DNA of 64,000 nucleotides from positions 434,001-498,000 of the forward strand of contig CAVYDJ010000003.1 in NCBI GenBank assembly GCA_963767285.1, given 5' to 3'. The DNA is from WHSW01 sp963767285. Its GTDB lineage: Bacteria; Actinomycetota; Thermoleophilia; Solirubrobacterales; 70-9. Below the pieces are notes generated by a model that saw nothing but the letters and a program-made list of their open reading frames with translations, searched no databases and had not been told where the DNA came from. The translations under genes and the position numbers were made by a program. Below, piece by piece: positions 24,581-32,252 of the stretch (its first letter is position 1; every line of letters begins with the position of its first letter).

Positions 24581-25300
24581 ATGGGTTCACTCGACGACCG
24601 CGTGATCGCCATCGCCGGGGCCGCCGGCGGGCTCGGCCCGGTGGTCTGCGAGCGCCTCGCTGCCGCCGGCGCCGCACTGGCGCTCACCGACCGCGACCAG
24701 GGCCGGCTCGACGAGGTCGTCGCGGGACTCGGTCTCGACGCCGACCGGGTCGACGCCCAGGTCGCCGACCTGCTCGACGAGCCGAGCACGGTCGGCTGGG
24801 CGAAGGCCATCGACGAGCGCTTCGGCCGCGTCGACGGCCTTCTGCACCTGGTGGGCGGCTGGAAGGGCGGCGAGCCGCTGGCGTCCTTCCCGCTGGAGGA
24901 CTACGGGTTCCTGCACGACCTGCTCGTCCGGACCGTGATCCACACGACCCGCGCCTTTCACGACTTTCTCGCCGAGTCGGAGCACGGGCGATTCGTGCTC
25001 GTCTCGTCCTCTCAGGCCCAGGCGCCCGACGGCACCAACGCGGCCTACGGGGCGACCAAGGCGGCCGCCGAGTCGTGGACGTTGGCGCTCGCCGACAGCT
25101 TCCGGTCCGCGGGCTCGCGCGCGACCGCCAACGTGGTCGTCATCAACGCGATCGTCACCCCGCGGATGCGCGAGGAGAGTCCCGACAAGGAGTTCAAGAC
25201 CTTCACCTCGGCCGAGGAGATCGCCGCGGCGATCGAGTTCGTCTGCTCGGACGGAGCCGCGAAGATGAATGGCAAGCGGCTGTCGCTCTACCCGCAGTAG
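24581..25300 (+). CDS. Short-chain dehydrogenase/reductase
   Basis: This 239-residue SDR has the nucleotide-binding GAAGGLG near residue 13 and the catalytic triad Ser143, Tyr156 and Lys160 (YGATK). The C-terminal half keeps the fold, but the usual PG motif after strand 6 is replaced by NAIVTPRMR. It would oxidise or reduce an alcohol or ketone using NAD(P)H. Substrate unknown; the gene context (glycosyltransferases, threonine aldolase) does not settle it. Confidence 0.85.
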   Translation: MGSLDDRVIAIAGAAGGLGPVVCERLAAAGAALALTDRDQGRLDEVVAGLGLDADRVDAQVADLLDEPSTVGWAKAIDERFGRVDGLLHLVGGWKGGEPLASFPLEDYGFLHDLLVRTVIHTTRAFHDFLAESEHGRFVLVSSSQAQAPDGTNAAYGATKAAAESWTLALADSFRSAGSRATANVVVINAIVTPRMREESPDKEFKTFTSAEEIAAAIEFVCSDGAAKMNGKRLSLYPQ

Positions 25301-25373
25301 GCCGGCCGGAGACTGGCCAAACAGCCAGGTCGACCGGCGCACGATCGGCCGTCGACGGCTTAGCATTTTCCCC

Positions 25374-26228
25374 TTGCGAGGGACCGCAAAAATCTGGATT
25401 TCGGGGACCGTGTTCGCGGTCATCTGCGCCGTGACCGCCGTGCCGGCGGCGGGGTCGCGTGCGGAGCACCGCGCCGCAAGCTGCACGTTCGCGTCCGCCC
25501 AGCACGAGCTGGCGATCAACTCGACGGACCTCAAGGTCGTGCTCTCCATCCGGCGCGAGGGCCAGGAGCTCGTCGTGACGCAGGGCGCCGCCCGGATCGG
25601 GTGTGGCGCCACCGCGCCGACCGTCGCGAACGTCGACACGGTCTCCGTGTCCGCCCGGACCGAGTTCAGGGTCGACCTCGGCGGCGGCCCCCTCGCTCCC
25701 GGGTTCACCGACGAGGGAGACGGATCGTCGGAGATCGAGATCGACGCGGACTTCGGCCGCGCGGGCGGGTTCCGCGTCATGGGCTCCCGTCGCAAGGACA
25801 AGATCTTCATGGGCGACCGCAACGGCTCACACGCAATCAACCTCAACGGCCGGGAGCGCAGGCGCGACGCCGACGTGACGGTGGACGGCGGATACCCGGC
25901 CCTTTCGGTCATCAGCCGCGGCGGCAACGACGTGATCTCGGGCCGCGGCGGGCCCGGGTTCAGCGGACCGCTGAGCTGGCAGACCACGATCAGCAGCGGC
26001 GCCGGCCGGGACCGGGTCAAGGGTGCCTCCAAGCGCGACCTGATCGGCGGCGGCGACGGCGCCGACCGCATCGCGCCCGGCAAGGGGATCGACCGGATCA
26101 GGTCCCAGGGCGGGGCCGACCGCCTCCGGCTGCGCGACGGCACACGCGACTTCGCTCAGTGCGGCGCCGGCGAGGACAGGCTCAAGGCGGATCGCAAGGA
26201 TCGCGTCGTCGGCTGCGACACGCGCTGA
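25374..26228 (+). CDS. Secreted repeat protein with hemolysin-type calcium-binding-like motifs
   Basis: The TTG at 25374 is chosen because it places a signal peptide at the N-terminus (residues 1-30, ISGTVFAVICAVTAVPAAGS); an ATG further upstream would make a Pro/Arg-rich prefix overlapping the dehydrogenase gene. Of 284 residues, the C-terminal half contains several G-G-x-D/N-x type units (SRGGNDVISGRGG, GGGDGADRIAPGKGIDRI, GAGEDRLKADRKDRVVGCD) like the calcium-binding RTX nonapeptide repeats. Two pairs of Cys may form disulfides. It is probably a surface or secreted protein; no enzymatic domain is visible. Confidence 0.65.
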   Translation: MRGTAKIWISGTVFAVICAVTAVPAAGSRAEHRAASCTFASAQHELAINSTDLKVVLSIRREGQELVVTQGAARIGCGATAPTVANVDTVSVSARTEFRVDLGGGPLAPGFTDEGDGSSEIEIDADFGRAGGFRVMGSRRKDKIFMGDRNGSHAINLNGRERRRDADVTVDGGYPALSVISRGGNDVISGRGGPGFSGPLSWQTTISSGAGRDRVKGASKRDLIGGGDGADRIAPGKGIDRIRSQGGADRLRLRDGTRDFAQCGAGEDRLKADRKDRVVGCDTR

Positions 26229-26276
26229 AGCGCCGTAGGGTTCTGACCGCGGCGACCGCGTGCGGCGCTGCGGCCG

Positions 26277-27314
26277 ATGCACGACTTTGCCTCCGACAAC
26301 CACGCCGGCGCTCACCCCGAGGTGCTCGAGGCGATCGCCGCCGCCAACGAGGGCCACGCCGGGTCATACGGTGCCGATCCGTGGACCCAGCGCGCCGAGG
26401 CGCTGCTGCGCGAGCAATTCGGCGGTGACGCGCGGGGCTTCGTGGTCTTCAACGGCACCGGCGCCAACGTGAGCTCCCTGGACGCCCTCACCGCGCCGTT
26501 CGAGGGTGTGGTCTGCACCGAGACGGCCCACATGAACGTCGACGAATGCGGCGCCCCCGAGCGCCTCGCCGGCACCAAGCTGCTGACCGTCGCCACCGAG
26601 CACGGCAAGCTCGGGCCCGATGACCTCGCCCGCTGGGAGTCGAGGCGCGGCGACGAGCACCAGGTCCAGCCCAGGCTGGTCTCGATCACGCAGGCGAGCG
26701 AGCTGGGCACCGTCTACACCGTCGAGGAGACCCGGGCGATCGCCGACGAAGCGCACCGGCTCGAAATGCTCCTTCACGTCGACGGCGCCAGGCTCGCGAA
26801 CGCGGCGGCGGCGCTCGGGGTCGCGCTCGCCGAGCTGACCACCGAGGCGGGGGTCGACGTCGTCTCCTTCGGCGGGACCAAGAACGGCCTCGTGTTCGGC
26901 GAGGCCGTGGTCTTCTGCCGGGCCGAGCTCGCCCGCGACTTCCCCTTCACCCGCAAGCAGCTCGGCCAGCTCGCCTCGAAGATGCGCTTCGTCTCGGCGC
27001 AGTTCGAGGCCCTGCTGACCGGCGACCTCTGGCTGCGCAGCGCGCGGCACGCGAACGACATGGCGGCCCGGCTCGCGGCCGCGGTCGAGGCGGTCGACGG
27101 CATCGAGATCACCCACCCGGTCGAGGCGAACGCCGTCTTCGCGCGCCTCCCCCGGCCGGCGATCGACCGCCTGCTCGCCGAGCTGCCCGGCGAGCATCCG
27201 TTCTACGTCTGGGACGCGGCGCGCGACGAGGTCCGCTGGATGTGCTCCTGGGACACGACCGAGGCCGACGTTGACGGGTTCGCGGCAACGGTGGCGGCCG
27301 CGGTCGCCGGCTGA
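26277..27314 (+). CDS. Threonine aldolase family protein
   Basis: This 345-residue PLP enzyme of the aspartate-aminotransferase fold matches low-specificity L-threonine aldolases. It has the N-terminal FASDNHAGAHPEVLEAI, a GTGANVSSL phosphate-binding loop, HVDGARLANAA with Asp169, and the Schiff-base Lys202 in SFGGTKNG. It splits threonine or allo-threonine into glycine and acetaldehyde, or related beta-hydroxy amino acids. It converges on the lasso-peptide cluster with a gap of four bases and has no evident link to it. Confidence 0.9.
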   Translation: MHDFASDNHAGAHPEVLEAIAAANEGHAGSYGADPWTQRAEALLREQFGGDARGFVVFNGTGANVSSLDALTAPFEGVVCTETAHMNVDECGAPERLAGTKLLTVATEHGKLGPDDLARWESRRGDEHQVQPRLVSITQASELGTVYTVEETRAIADEAHRLEMLLHVDGARLANAAAALGVALAELTTEAGVDVVSFGGTKNGLVFGEAVVFCRAELARDFPFTRKQLGQLASKMRFVSAQFEALLTGDLWLRSARHANDMAARLAAAVEAVDGIEITHPVEANAVFARLPRPAIDRLLAELPGEHPFYVWDAARDEVRWMCSWDTTEADVDGFAATVAAAVAG

Positions 27315-27318
27315 CCGG

Positions 27319-28500
27319 CTACTCGCCGAGCGATCGCGAACGCGGCGGGCGAACCGCCGACCACAGCCCGGCCAATTGCCGGACCGCGGCCTTGGCGGCG
27401 TGAGCCGCCCGCATCCCGCCGATCCGCCAGCGCGCCGACGCGGGCAGCCCGTAGATCGACCCGATCTCCGCCTGGGTGATGAACAGCTCGCGCCGCGCGA
27501 AGCGACCGAGCTCGCTGGGCGGGCTCAGCAGCGCGTCCGCGACCGCGATGTTGGCGCGCAGCTGGTCGGGCTCGCCGACCTGGTTCCAGCACGCGAGGTT
27601 CGCGGCGAGGCGCGCGGTGGGGCCGACCCGGCCGGACTCGGGCAGCAGCTCGGCGGCCGGCGTCCCGACCACCCGTTCGGCCGCCAGGGCGGCCGCCGCA
27701 AGGGGCCGGCGCAGCCGCGGATACTCGGACCGGTGGAGCTCCAGCGCCGGGTCTTGCTCACGGGCGTGCAGCTCGAACCAGGCGGCGATGTCGACGGCCG
27801 CGCGCAGTCCGTAGAACCCGTCCCGCGCGTAGAACAGCATGAGCGCCGCGAGGTCGTCGCGGGGCTCCGGCTCGAGGAAACCCCGATGTTCGCGGCTGCG
27901 AACGAGGAGGTCTTCGGAGAAGCGGCTCTCGTACCAGTGGACCCGCCAGTGCAGGTCGATCCGCGGGAGTTCCGCCGCCCGGCTTCGCAGGACCAGGTGG
28001 ATGTCCGGCAGGCCGTGGCTGCGCAGAGGCGTCGGCTCGACGGCGTACCCGAGCCCGCCGAGGGCGTCGGCCGCGGCGCCGAGATCGTCCCCGGGCACCA
28101 GGAGATCGACGTCGTTGGAGAGGCGGAAGCCGGTGTCGCCGTGCAGCCGCGTGGCCAGCAGCGGCCCCTTGAGGACCATGGCGGCGATGCCGGCCGCCTC
28201 GAGACGCTCGACGAACCGCGCGCTCAGCGCCTCGAGCGCCAGGCCGCGCGCGCGATTGGCCTCGAGGTCGGCCTCGACGGCCTCGACGAAGGCCGGCGGC
28301 GCGTCGTCGGGACCCCAGATCGCGATCGCGCGCGAGCCCAGCAGCGCGAGGAGCCGCTGGTCGGACAGCGCGCGCGCAAGGGCGGTGGGGTCGCACGCGC
28401 GGAGCGCATCGCGGGTGCCCTCGGCCGAGCCCGCGGCGGTCCGCGCGAGCCGGCGAACGGCGACCAGTTCCGGCTTCGCCGGGTCGGACACCGAGGTCAT
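27319..28500 (-). CDS. Nucleotidyltransferase-like protein of the lasso-peptide cluster
   Basis: This 393-residue protein resembles the NTP_transf_5 nucleotidyltransferase family. The central region has LKGPLLATRLHGD followed by SNDVDLLV, with Asp130 and Asp132 as probable metal ligands, then IDLHWRVHW. The N-terminal 90 and C-terminal 150 residues are helical and Arg-rich. It starts 37 bases after the stop of the lasso precursor, on the same strand. Homologous nucleotidyltransferases occur beside HPr-kinase-like genes in lasso clusters of the paeninodin type. I infer that it modifies the lasso peptide or its phosphate, for example by adding a nucleotide, but this reaction is not established. 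The first 12 residues could be trimmed if a later start is used. Confidence 0.75.
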   Translation of the reverse strand: MTSVSDPAKPELVAVRRLARTAAGSAEGTRDALRACDPTALARALSDQRLLALLGSRAIAIWGPDDAPPAFVEAVEADLEANRARGLALEALSARFVERLEAAGIAAMVLKGPLLATRLHGDTGFRLSNDVDLLVPGDDLGAAADALGGLGYAVEPTPLRSHGLPDIHLVLRSRAAELPRIDLHWRVHWYESRFSEDLLVRSREHRGFLEPEPRDDLAALMLFYARDGFYGLRAAVDIAAWFELHAREQDPALELHRSEYPRLRRPLAAAALAAERVVGTPAAELLPESGRVGPTARLAANLACWNQVGEPDQLRANIAVADALLSPPSELGRFARRELFITQAEIGSIYGLPASARWRIGGMRAAHAAKAAVRQLAGLWSAVRPPRSRSLGE

Positions 28501-28537
28501 TTGATCTGCCGCTAGGCGGAAGGCCGGGCGGCCGAAA

Positions 28538-28669
28538 CTACGAGAACGTCAGGTCACGCTTCGGGGTCATGACCGGGAAGTCGCGGTCGGTGTAGTCACC
28601 GTCCATCTGCCCGGCCGTGAGCTCCTCGAGCTTGCCGAAGTCCTCGATCGTGGGCGTCTCGTACTGCAT
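28538..28669 (-). CDS. Lasso peptide precursor (A)
   Basis: This 43-residue gene encodes a short leader and a core. The leader has the lasso recognition pattern Y-x2-P-x-I-x3-G-x5-T: Tyr3, Pro6, Ile8, Gly12 and Thr18 (the conserved Thr at -2), then Ala19. The predicted core starts at Gly20. Asp28 is core position 9, so a Gly1-Asp9 macrolactam would give a nine-residue ring (GQMDGDYTD). The 15-residue tail holds Arg, Phe, Tyr-free hydrophobic and Lys-Arg residues that could act as plugs, and ends in Ser43. It lies between the cyclase and the nucleotidyltransferase genes. The ATG follows GCGGG, a weak ribosome site. Leader pattern and context together make this call strong. Confidence 0.9.
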   Translation of the reverse strand: MQYETPTIEDFGKLEELTAGQMDGDYTDRDFPVMTPKRDLTFS

Positions 28670-28677
28670 CCCGCGTA

Positions 28678-28683
28678 TCTATA
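28678..28683 (-). promoter_or_regulatory. Putative -10 element for the lasso precursor
   Basis: TATAGA on the minus strand ends nine bases upstream of the precursor ATG. It would start a very short or leaderless message, allowing the precursor to be expressed more strongly than the operon. No convincing -35 lies 17 bases further up. Similar TATAG-type boxes lie close to the starts at 36412 and 60643. Confidence 0.3.
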
Positions 28684-28720
28684 GCCGCTGTCGCGCTCGG
28701 GCGCGCCGGTTCCCCTCCCC

Positions 28721-30517
28721 TCAGCCGAGCGTCCGCCGCGCCCAAAGACATGCGGTGGCGACGCGCCATCCGATGAGCGACCGGGCCGGTCCCGTGATCG
28801 CGTCGAGCCCGCCGGGTCGAAGCGCCCACGCCACCGCTTCGCCGGGCTCGGTGAGCATGCGCGCGAGGGAGTCGGAGTCCGGGCCGGCGAGCGCCTCGTC
28901 GAGCAGCCCGTTGAAGAACGGCTTGCGGTCCGAGAGCCGGACGGCGTCGGGGATCAACCCGCGGACGGCCGCGCGGGCGAGGGGCCGGTCGTGGTCGGGG
29001 TCGAAGCCGAGCTGCGGGGGCAGGGACAGCATCAGCTCGACCAGCGCGAGATCACGCCACGGATGGACGACCTCGAACCCACCGCGCCCGCCCGCACGGC
29101 CGCCCTCGTCCTGCACCGCCATCCGATCGGGGCCGTCGACGAGCGAGAACGCCAGCGACCGCCACCAGCGCGGCCCGTCGAGCGACTTCCACGCGTCCCG
29201 TCCCGCGGCGGGATCGAGCAGTGCCTGGGCCTCCTCGGAGAGCCAAGGCGCCGGTGAGCGCCCGCGGTTTCGCAGCCTCCGCAGGCGGCGATGCAGCGCC
29301 GGCGGCAGGGCGCCGCGCCCGCCGTAGTGCGCGATCGCGCGGATGACCCGCCGCGGCCTCGGGTCGGGGCCCATGCCGGGGAGCCGGCGGGCCTGTGAGA
29401 GCAGCGCGTCGATCCGCCCGGTGGCCAGGAGATCGGCGAGGAGCGGGGGCGAGCATCCGAAGAGCTCGTCGCCGCCGTCCCCGTCGAGCATCACGTCGAT
29501 GCCGTCCCGTCGGGCGGCCTCGTAGAGCGGCTCCCAGGCAAACCAGTTCGGCGACGAGGGCGGCAGCGCCCAGGCCTCGATGTACTCCGCCGCCGCCGCG
29601 AGCGCGCTGCCGCCGGCGAACGACAGCCGGTCGACGTCGAGCCCGAGCTGGTCCTCCAGGGCCGCGATCGCCCCCGATTCGTCGATCAGCGGATGGGACG
29701 GGAACACCTGCGAGTAGGCACGGAAGGGGCGCTCCAGCCCCCGCGCGAACCCCGCGACGCAGGCGGAGTCGAGGCCCCCGCTCAGCATGACCCCGGGGCG
29801 GTCCGCGCCCCGCAGCGCGCGCTCGACCGCGCCGCGCATCCCTTCGCGCACCGCAAGCGCCGCGTCTGAGCGATCGATCGCCTGCGGCTCGCGATATGCC
29901 GGTTCCCACCAGCGCCGCACCTCGGCGCGACCATCAGCCAGCTCGAGCAGGCGCCCGGCTTGCAGGCGGGAGACGCCCGCGAAGGGGGTCCGTCCTTCCG
30001 GCGCGGGTCGCCGCGCCAGCCAATGGGCGAGCGCGACCCGATCGGGCTCCGGCGGTGTGTCCGTCGCCGCGAGGAGGTCGCGGATCTCCGACCCGACGAC
30101 GTGGCCGCCTCCGCAGGCCCGGTAATGGACCGGGCGACCGCCGAGCTGGTCGCGGGCGACTATCCCCGCCCGCGCCTGCCGGTCCCACAGGAGCACGGCA
30201 AAAGCGCCCCGGAGGCGATCGAGGACGGCCGCGCCCAGGCGCTCATAGCCACGCGCGAGGACCGTCGGCTCGTCGCCCTCGACCTCGAGCTCCGCGGCGA
30301 GGGCTTCGAGCCCCTCGATCGATCCGTCGATCAGGCAGAGGACCCGGTCGGACCCCGGAGACCCGGCATCGGGGGGTGCGTGCCAGGCCAGCTCGAGGCC
30401 CGGAGCGGCGGTCACCGCCGCCGTGGTTGTTTGCTCGAGCGCGGCACGCAGGCGCTCGGCGCCCTCGCGCCGTCCCGCGTCGGCGGCGATGCGGGCGAGA
30501 AAGGGGCGCGAGCTCAA
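28721..30517 (-). CDS. Lasso peptide cyclase (C), asparagine synthetase homologue
   Basis: The TTG at 30517 overlaps the B2 stop (TTGA) and gives 598 residues; the frame extends much further upstream but only as antisense to other genes. The N-terminal half is an Asn-synthetase-like glutaminase fold that has Ser rather than the catalytic Cys at position 2, so it should not hydrolyse glutamine. The C-terminal half has the ATP pyrophosphatase P-loop S246-GGLDS, then DGDGGDELFG and VVHPWRD. Lasso cyclases adenylate the ring Asp or Glu and join it to the new N-terminus while the tail is threaded. The length is typical. Confidence 0.93.
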   Translation of the reverse strand: MSSRPFLARIAADAGRREGAERLRAALEQTTTAAVTAAPGLELAWHAPPDAGSPGSDRVLCLIDGSIEGLEALAAELEVEGDEPTVLARGYERLGAAVLDRLRGAFAVLLWDRQARAGIVARDQLGGRPVHYRACGGGHVVGSEIRDLLAATDTPPEPDRVALAHWLARRPAPEGRTPFAGVSRLQAGRLLELADGRAEVRRWWEPAYREPQAIDRSDAALAVREGMRGAVERALRGADRPGVMLSGGLDSACVAGFARGLERPFRAYSQVFPSHPLIDESGAIAALEDQLGLDVDRLSFAGGSALAAAAEYIEAWALPPSSPNWFAWEPLYEAARRDGIDVMLDGDGGDELFGCSPPLLADLLATGRIDALLSQARRLPGMGPDPRPRRVIRAIAHYGGRGALPPALHRRLRRLRNRGRSPAPWLSEEAQALLDPAAGRDAWKSLDGPRWWRSLAFSLVDGPDRMAVQDEGGRAGGRGGFEVVHPWRDLALVELMLSLPPQLGFDPDHDRPLARAAVRGLIPDAVRLSDRKPFFNGLLDEALAGPDSDSLARMLTEPGEAVAWALRPGGLDAITGPARSLIGWRVATACLWARRTLG

Positions 30518-30945
30518 AGCTCCGCGAGGCGCTCGAGGGGCGGGCGGCCGGGCTCGATCAGCGCGGTGCCGTCGTGCTCGACCCACGCGTGGGCGGCAAG
30601 GCGCTCGCCGGGGTGCACGGCGAGCACCAGGTTCGTCTCGATCCCGCGCCGGCTGAGGAGGCCGGTCAGCACCAGCGAGCGGACCAGGCAGCGCCCGTCG
30701 GCCGGGAGCGCGGAGAGCGTCCTGGTCGTGATGGCGCCAAGGGCCTGGCCGACGAAGCGCGGGTCGCCTGGGCCTGCGATCGCGATGCCCGCCGGCCTTC
30801 GCAGCCCCGCCAGCGCCGTGGGAAGGTCGTCGCGGCGCAGCCGCCACCGCGCCCGCGCGTACAGGCCGAGGATCTCCCCGACGAGGCGCGCCTTCTCGAG
30901 GCCGGTGAGCCGGGACGCCTGGGAGGGGATCACGGGGCGGGGCAC
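30514..30945 (-). CDS. Lasso peptide leader protease (B2), transglutaminase-like
   Basis: A GTG start gives 143 residues with the lasso B2 signature: Cys86 in DGRCLVRSLVLTGLLSRRG, then the hydrophobic NLVLAVHPG and His119 in AHAWVEHDG. The acidic third residue of the triad is not assigned with certainty. The N-terminal 80 residues are helical. The protein cuts the precursor after Ala19, acting on leader delivered by the B1 partner. The separate B1 and B2 genes here, rather than a fused B, are typical of Gram-positive lasso clusters. The gene overlaps the cyclase gene by four bases. Confidence 0.92.
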   Translation of the reverse strand: MPRPVIPSQASRLTGLEKARLVGEILGLYARARWRLRRDDLPTALAGLRRPAGIAIAGPGDPRFVGQALGAITTRTLSALPADGRCLVRSLVLTGLLSRRGIETNLVLAVHPGERLAAHAWVEHDGTALIEPGRPPLERLAEL

Positions 30946-30951
30946 CTCCGC

Positions 30952-31905
30952 TTAGCTCCCGGCGGCCGTGGCGTGCTCCCAGATCGCCTCCGCGACCGGG
31001 GCGGCGCCGGCGTCGTAGTCCGCCTCGATCCGCCAGATCGGCACGGTGGCCTCGAGGCGCGCGCAGAGGTCGAGCAGGCCGACCAGGCGCCGGCGCGACT
31101 CGACCCCGGCGATGAACGCGCTCGCCAGCAGGCGTCGCGGGTCGGCTCCGGGCTCGAGGCGTCCCCGGGCTCTCCCCGAGGCCCGCTCCAGGAAGTAGAG
31201 CCCGCCGAGCGGGACCGGACGGGTCTCGCGCTCGACCGCCATGTACGTCTTCCCCGAGCGCCCGAGGACGCGTCCCAGCCGGCGGCGCTCCGCCGGCTCG
31301 AGGGCGTCGCGCTCCGCCGGGCGGAGGGCGACGATCGCCGGCCCGGGGTGGGCCACGACCCGCCCGCCGCCGTCGGTCAGGGCCAGTACGTCGTCGGTGA
31401 TGAACCCCGCCCCGTGGAGCATCAGACGGACGGCGACCGAGGTCTTGCCGTAGCCGCTGCCGGCGACCACCGCCACGGCGTGGTCTCCGACCCGCACCGC
31501 GCTCGCATGGAACAGCTCGCGCCCGCGCAGCAGCGCGGCCCAGGGCAGGACCCTGCCAACCAGGAACCGCTGCCAGCGCCACGCCTCCACCGCCGGCGGC
31601 GCGCAGAGGACCCGGTCCCCGGAGGGGGAGATCAGCGCGGTGCCGAAGTGGCGCGCGTACAGGAGGTACCCGCCACCGGCGTCGCGGTCGATCGTCCGGT
31701 CGGGCCGCCGGCCGCGCCGCGACAGCGTCTCCTCCTGGAGGCGCTCGGCCGCCCCGGCGTCCCAGCGGTCGGCGATCGTTGCCTCCGGCACGCGCTCGAC
31801 GCACGTTCGGGGCAGGCGCCCCGCCCCCTCGGGGAGCCCGGGGGCCTCGAACGTCGCCTCGACGTTGATGCCGAACGCATGGCTGCGAAGCGCCCTAGTC
31901 GCCAT
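30952..31905 (-). CDS. HPr-kinase-like lasso peptide kinase
   Basis: This 317-residue protein has a C-terminal HPr kinase/phosphorylase fold. The Walker A loop is G149-SGYGKTS156, preceded by LFHASAVRVGDHAVAVVAG and followed by GFITDDVLAL with Asp171/Asp172. The N-terminal 110 residues resemble the extra domain of lasso-cluster HprK homologues. In paeninodin-type systems such a kinase phosphorylates the C-terminal Ser of the precursor before or during maturation. The precursor here ends in Ser43, so the same reaction is predicted. The start overlaps the B1 gene by 11 bases. Classical HprK involvement in sugar regulation is unlikely because of context. Confidence 0.85.
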   Translation of the reverse strand: MATRALRSHAFGINVEATFEAPGLPEGAGRLPRTCVERVPEATIADRWDAGAAERLQEETLSRRGRRPDRTIDRDAGGGYLLYARHFGTALISPSGDRVLCAPPAVEAWRWQRFLVGRVLPWAALLRGRELFHASAVRVGDHAVAVVAGSGYGKTSVAVRLMLHGAGFITDDVLALTDGGGRVVAHPGPAIVALRPAERDALEPAERRRLGRVLGRSGKTYMAVERETRPVPLGGLYFLERASGRARGRLEPGADPRRLLASAFIAGVESRRRLVGLLDLCARLEATVPIWRIEADYDAGAAPVAEAIWEHATAAGS

Positions 31906-32200
31906 CGCCCGCGTCAGCGACGATCAGCCCCCGGTCCGCGAGGTCCTGCAGCAGCCTCTCGAGGTCGCCCTCGATCACGGCCGCGGGCTGGTCGTAGGCG
32001 GCGGCGAGGCCTGGGACCGCGTCGCGGGGCGTCGCCGCCTCGGCGCTCGCCTCGACCATCCTCATCGCCACCTGGTTGAGCCCGTGGTAGCTGCCCGTCT
32101 GCAGGTTCAGGAGCACGGTCTGCTTCTCGAACGCGCGCGAGACGACGTGGTCGGGAACCTCGACGCGACGGTCGAGGATCGACGGCGAGCCCGCGTTCAT
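31895..32200 (-). CDS. PqqD-like RiPP recognition element (lasso B1)
   Basis: This 101-residue protein begins at the ATG at 32200. It matches the PqqD/RRE fold: RRVEVPDHVVSRAF, the FEKQTVLLNLQTGSYHGLN strand pair, and a winged-helix half ending LERLLQDLADRGLIV. Lasso B1 proteins bind the leader through the Tyr/Pro region and present the precursor to B2 and C. It is the first gene of the cluster read leftwards, with only 52 bases between it and the upstream secreted-protein gene, so the operon promoter is either there or further upstream. No ribosome site is obvious. Confidence 0.92.
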   Translation of the reverse strand: MNAGSPSILDRRVEVPDHVVSRAFEKQTVLLNLQTGSYHGLNQVAMRMVEASAEAATPRDAVPGLAAAYDQPAAVIEGDLERLLQDLADRGLIVADAGDGD

Positions 32201-32252
32201 CGCGGCGATGGTAAGGCCAATCCGGCAGGGAGAACGCCGCCCGCCCGGTCCG

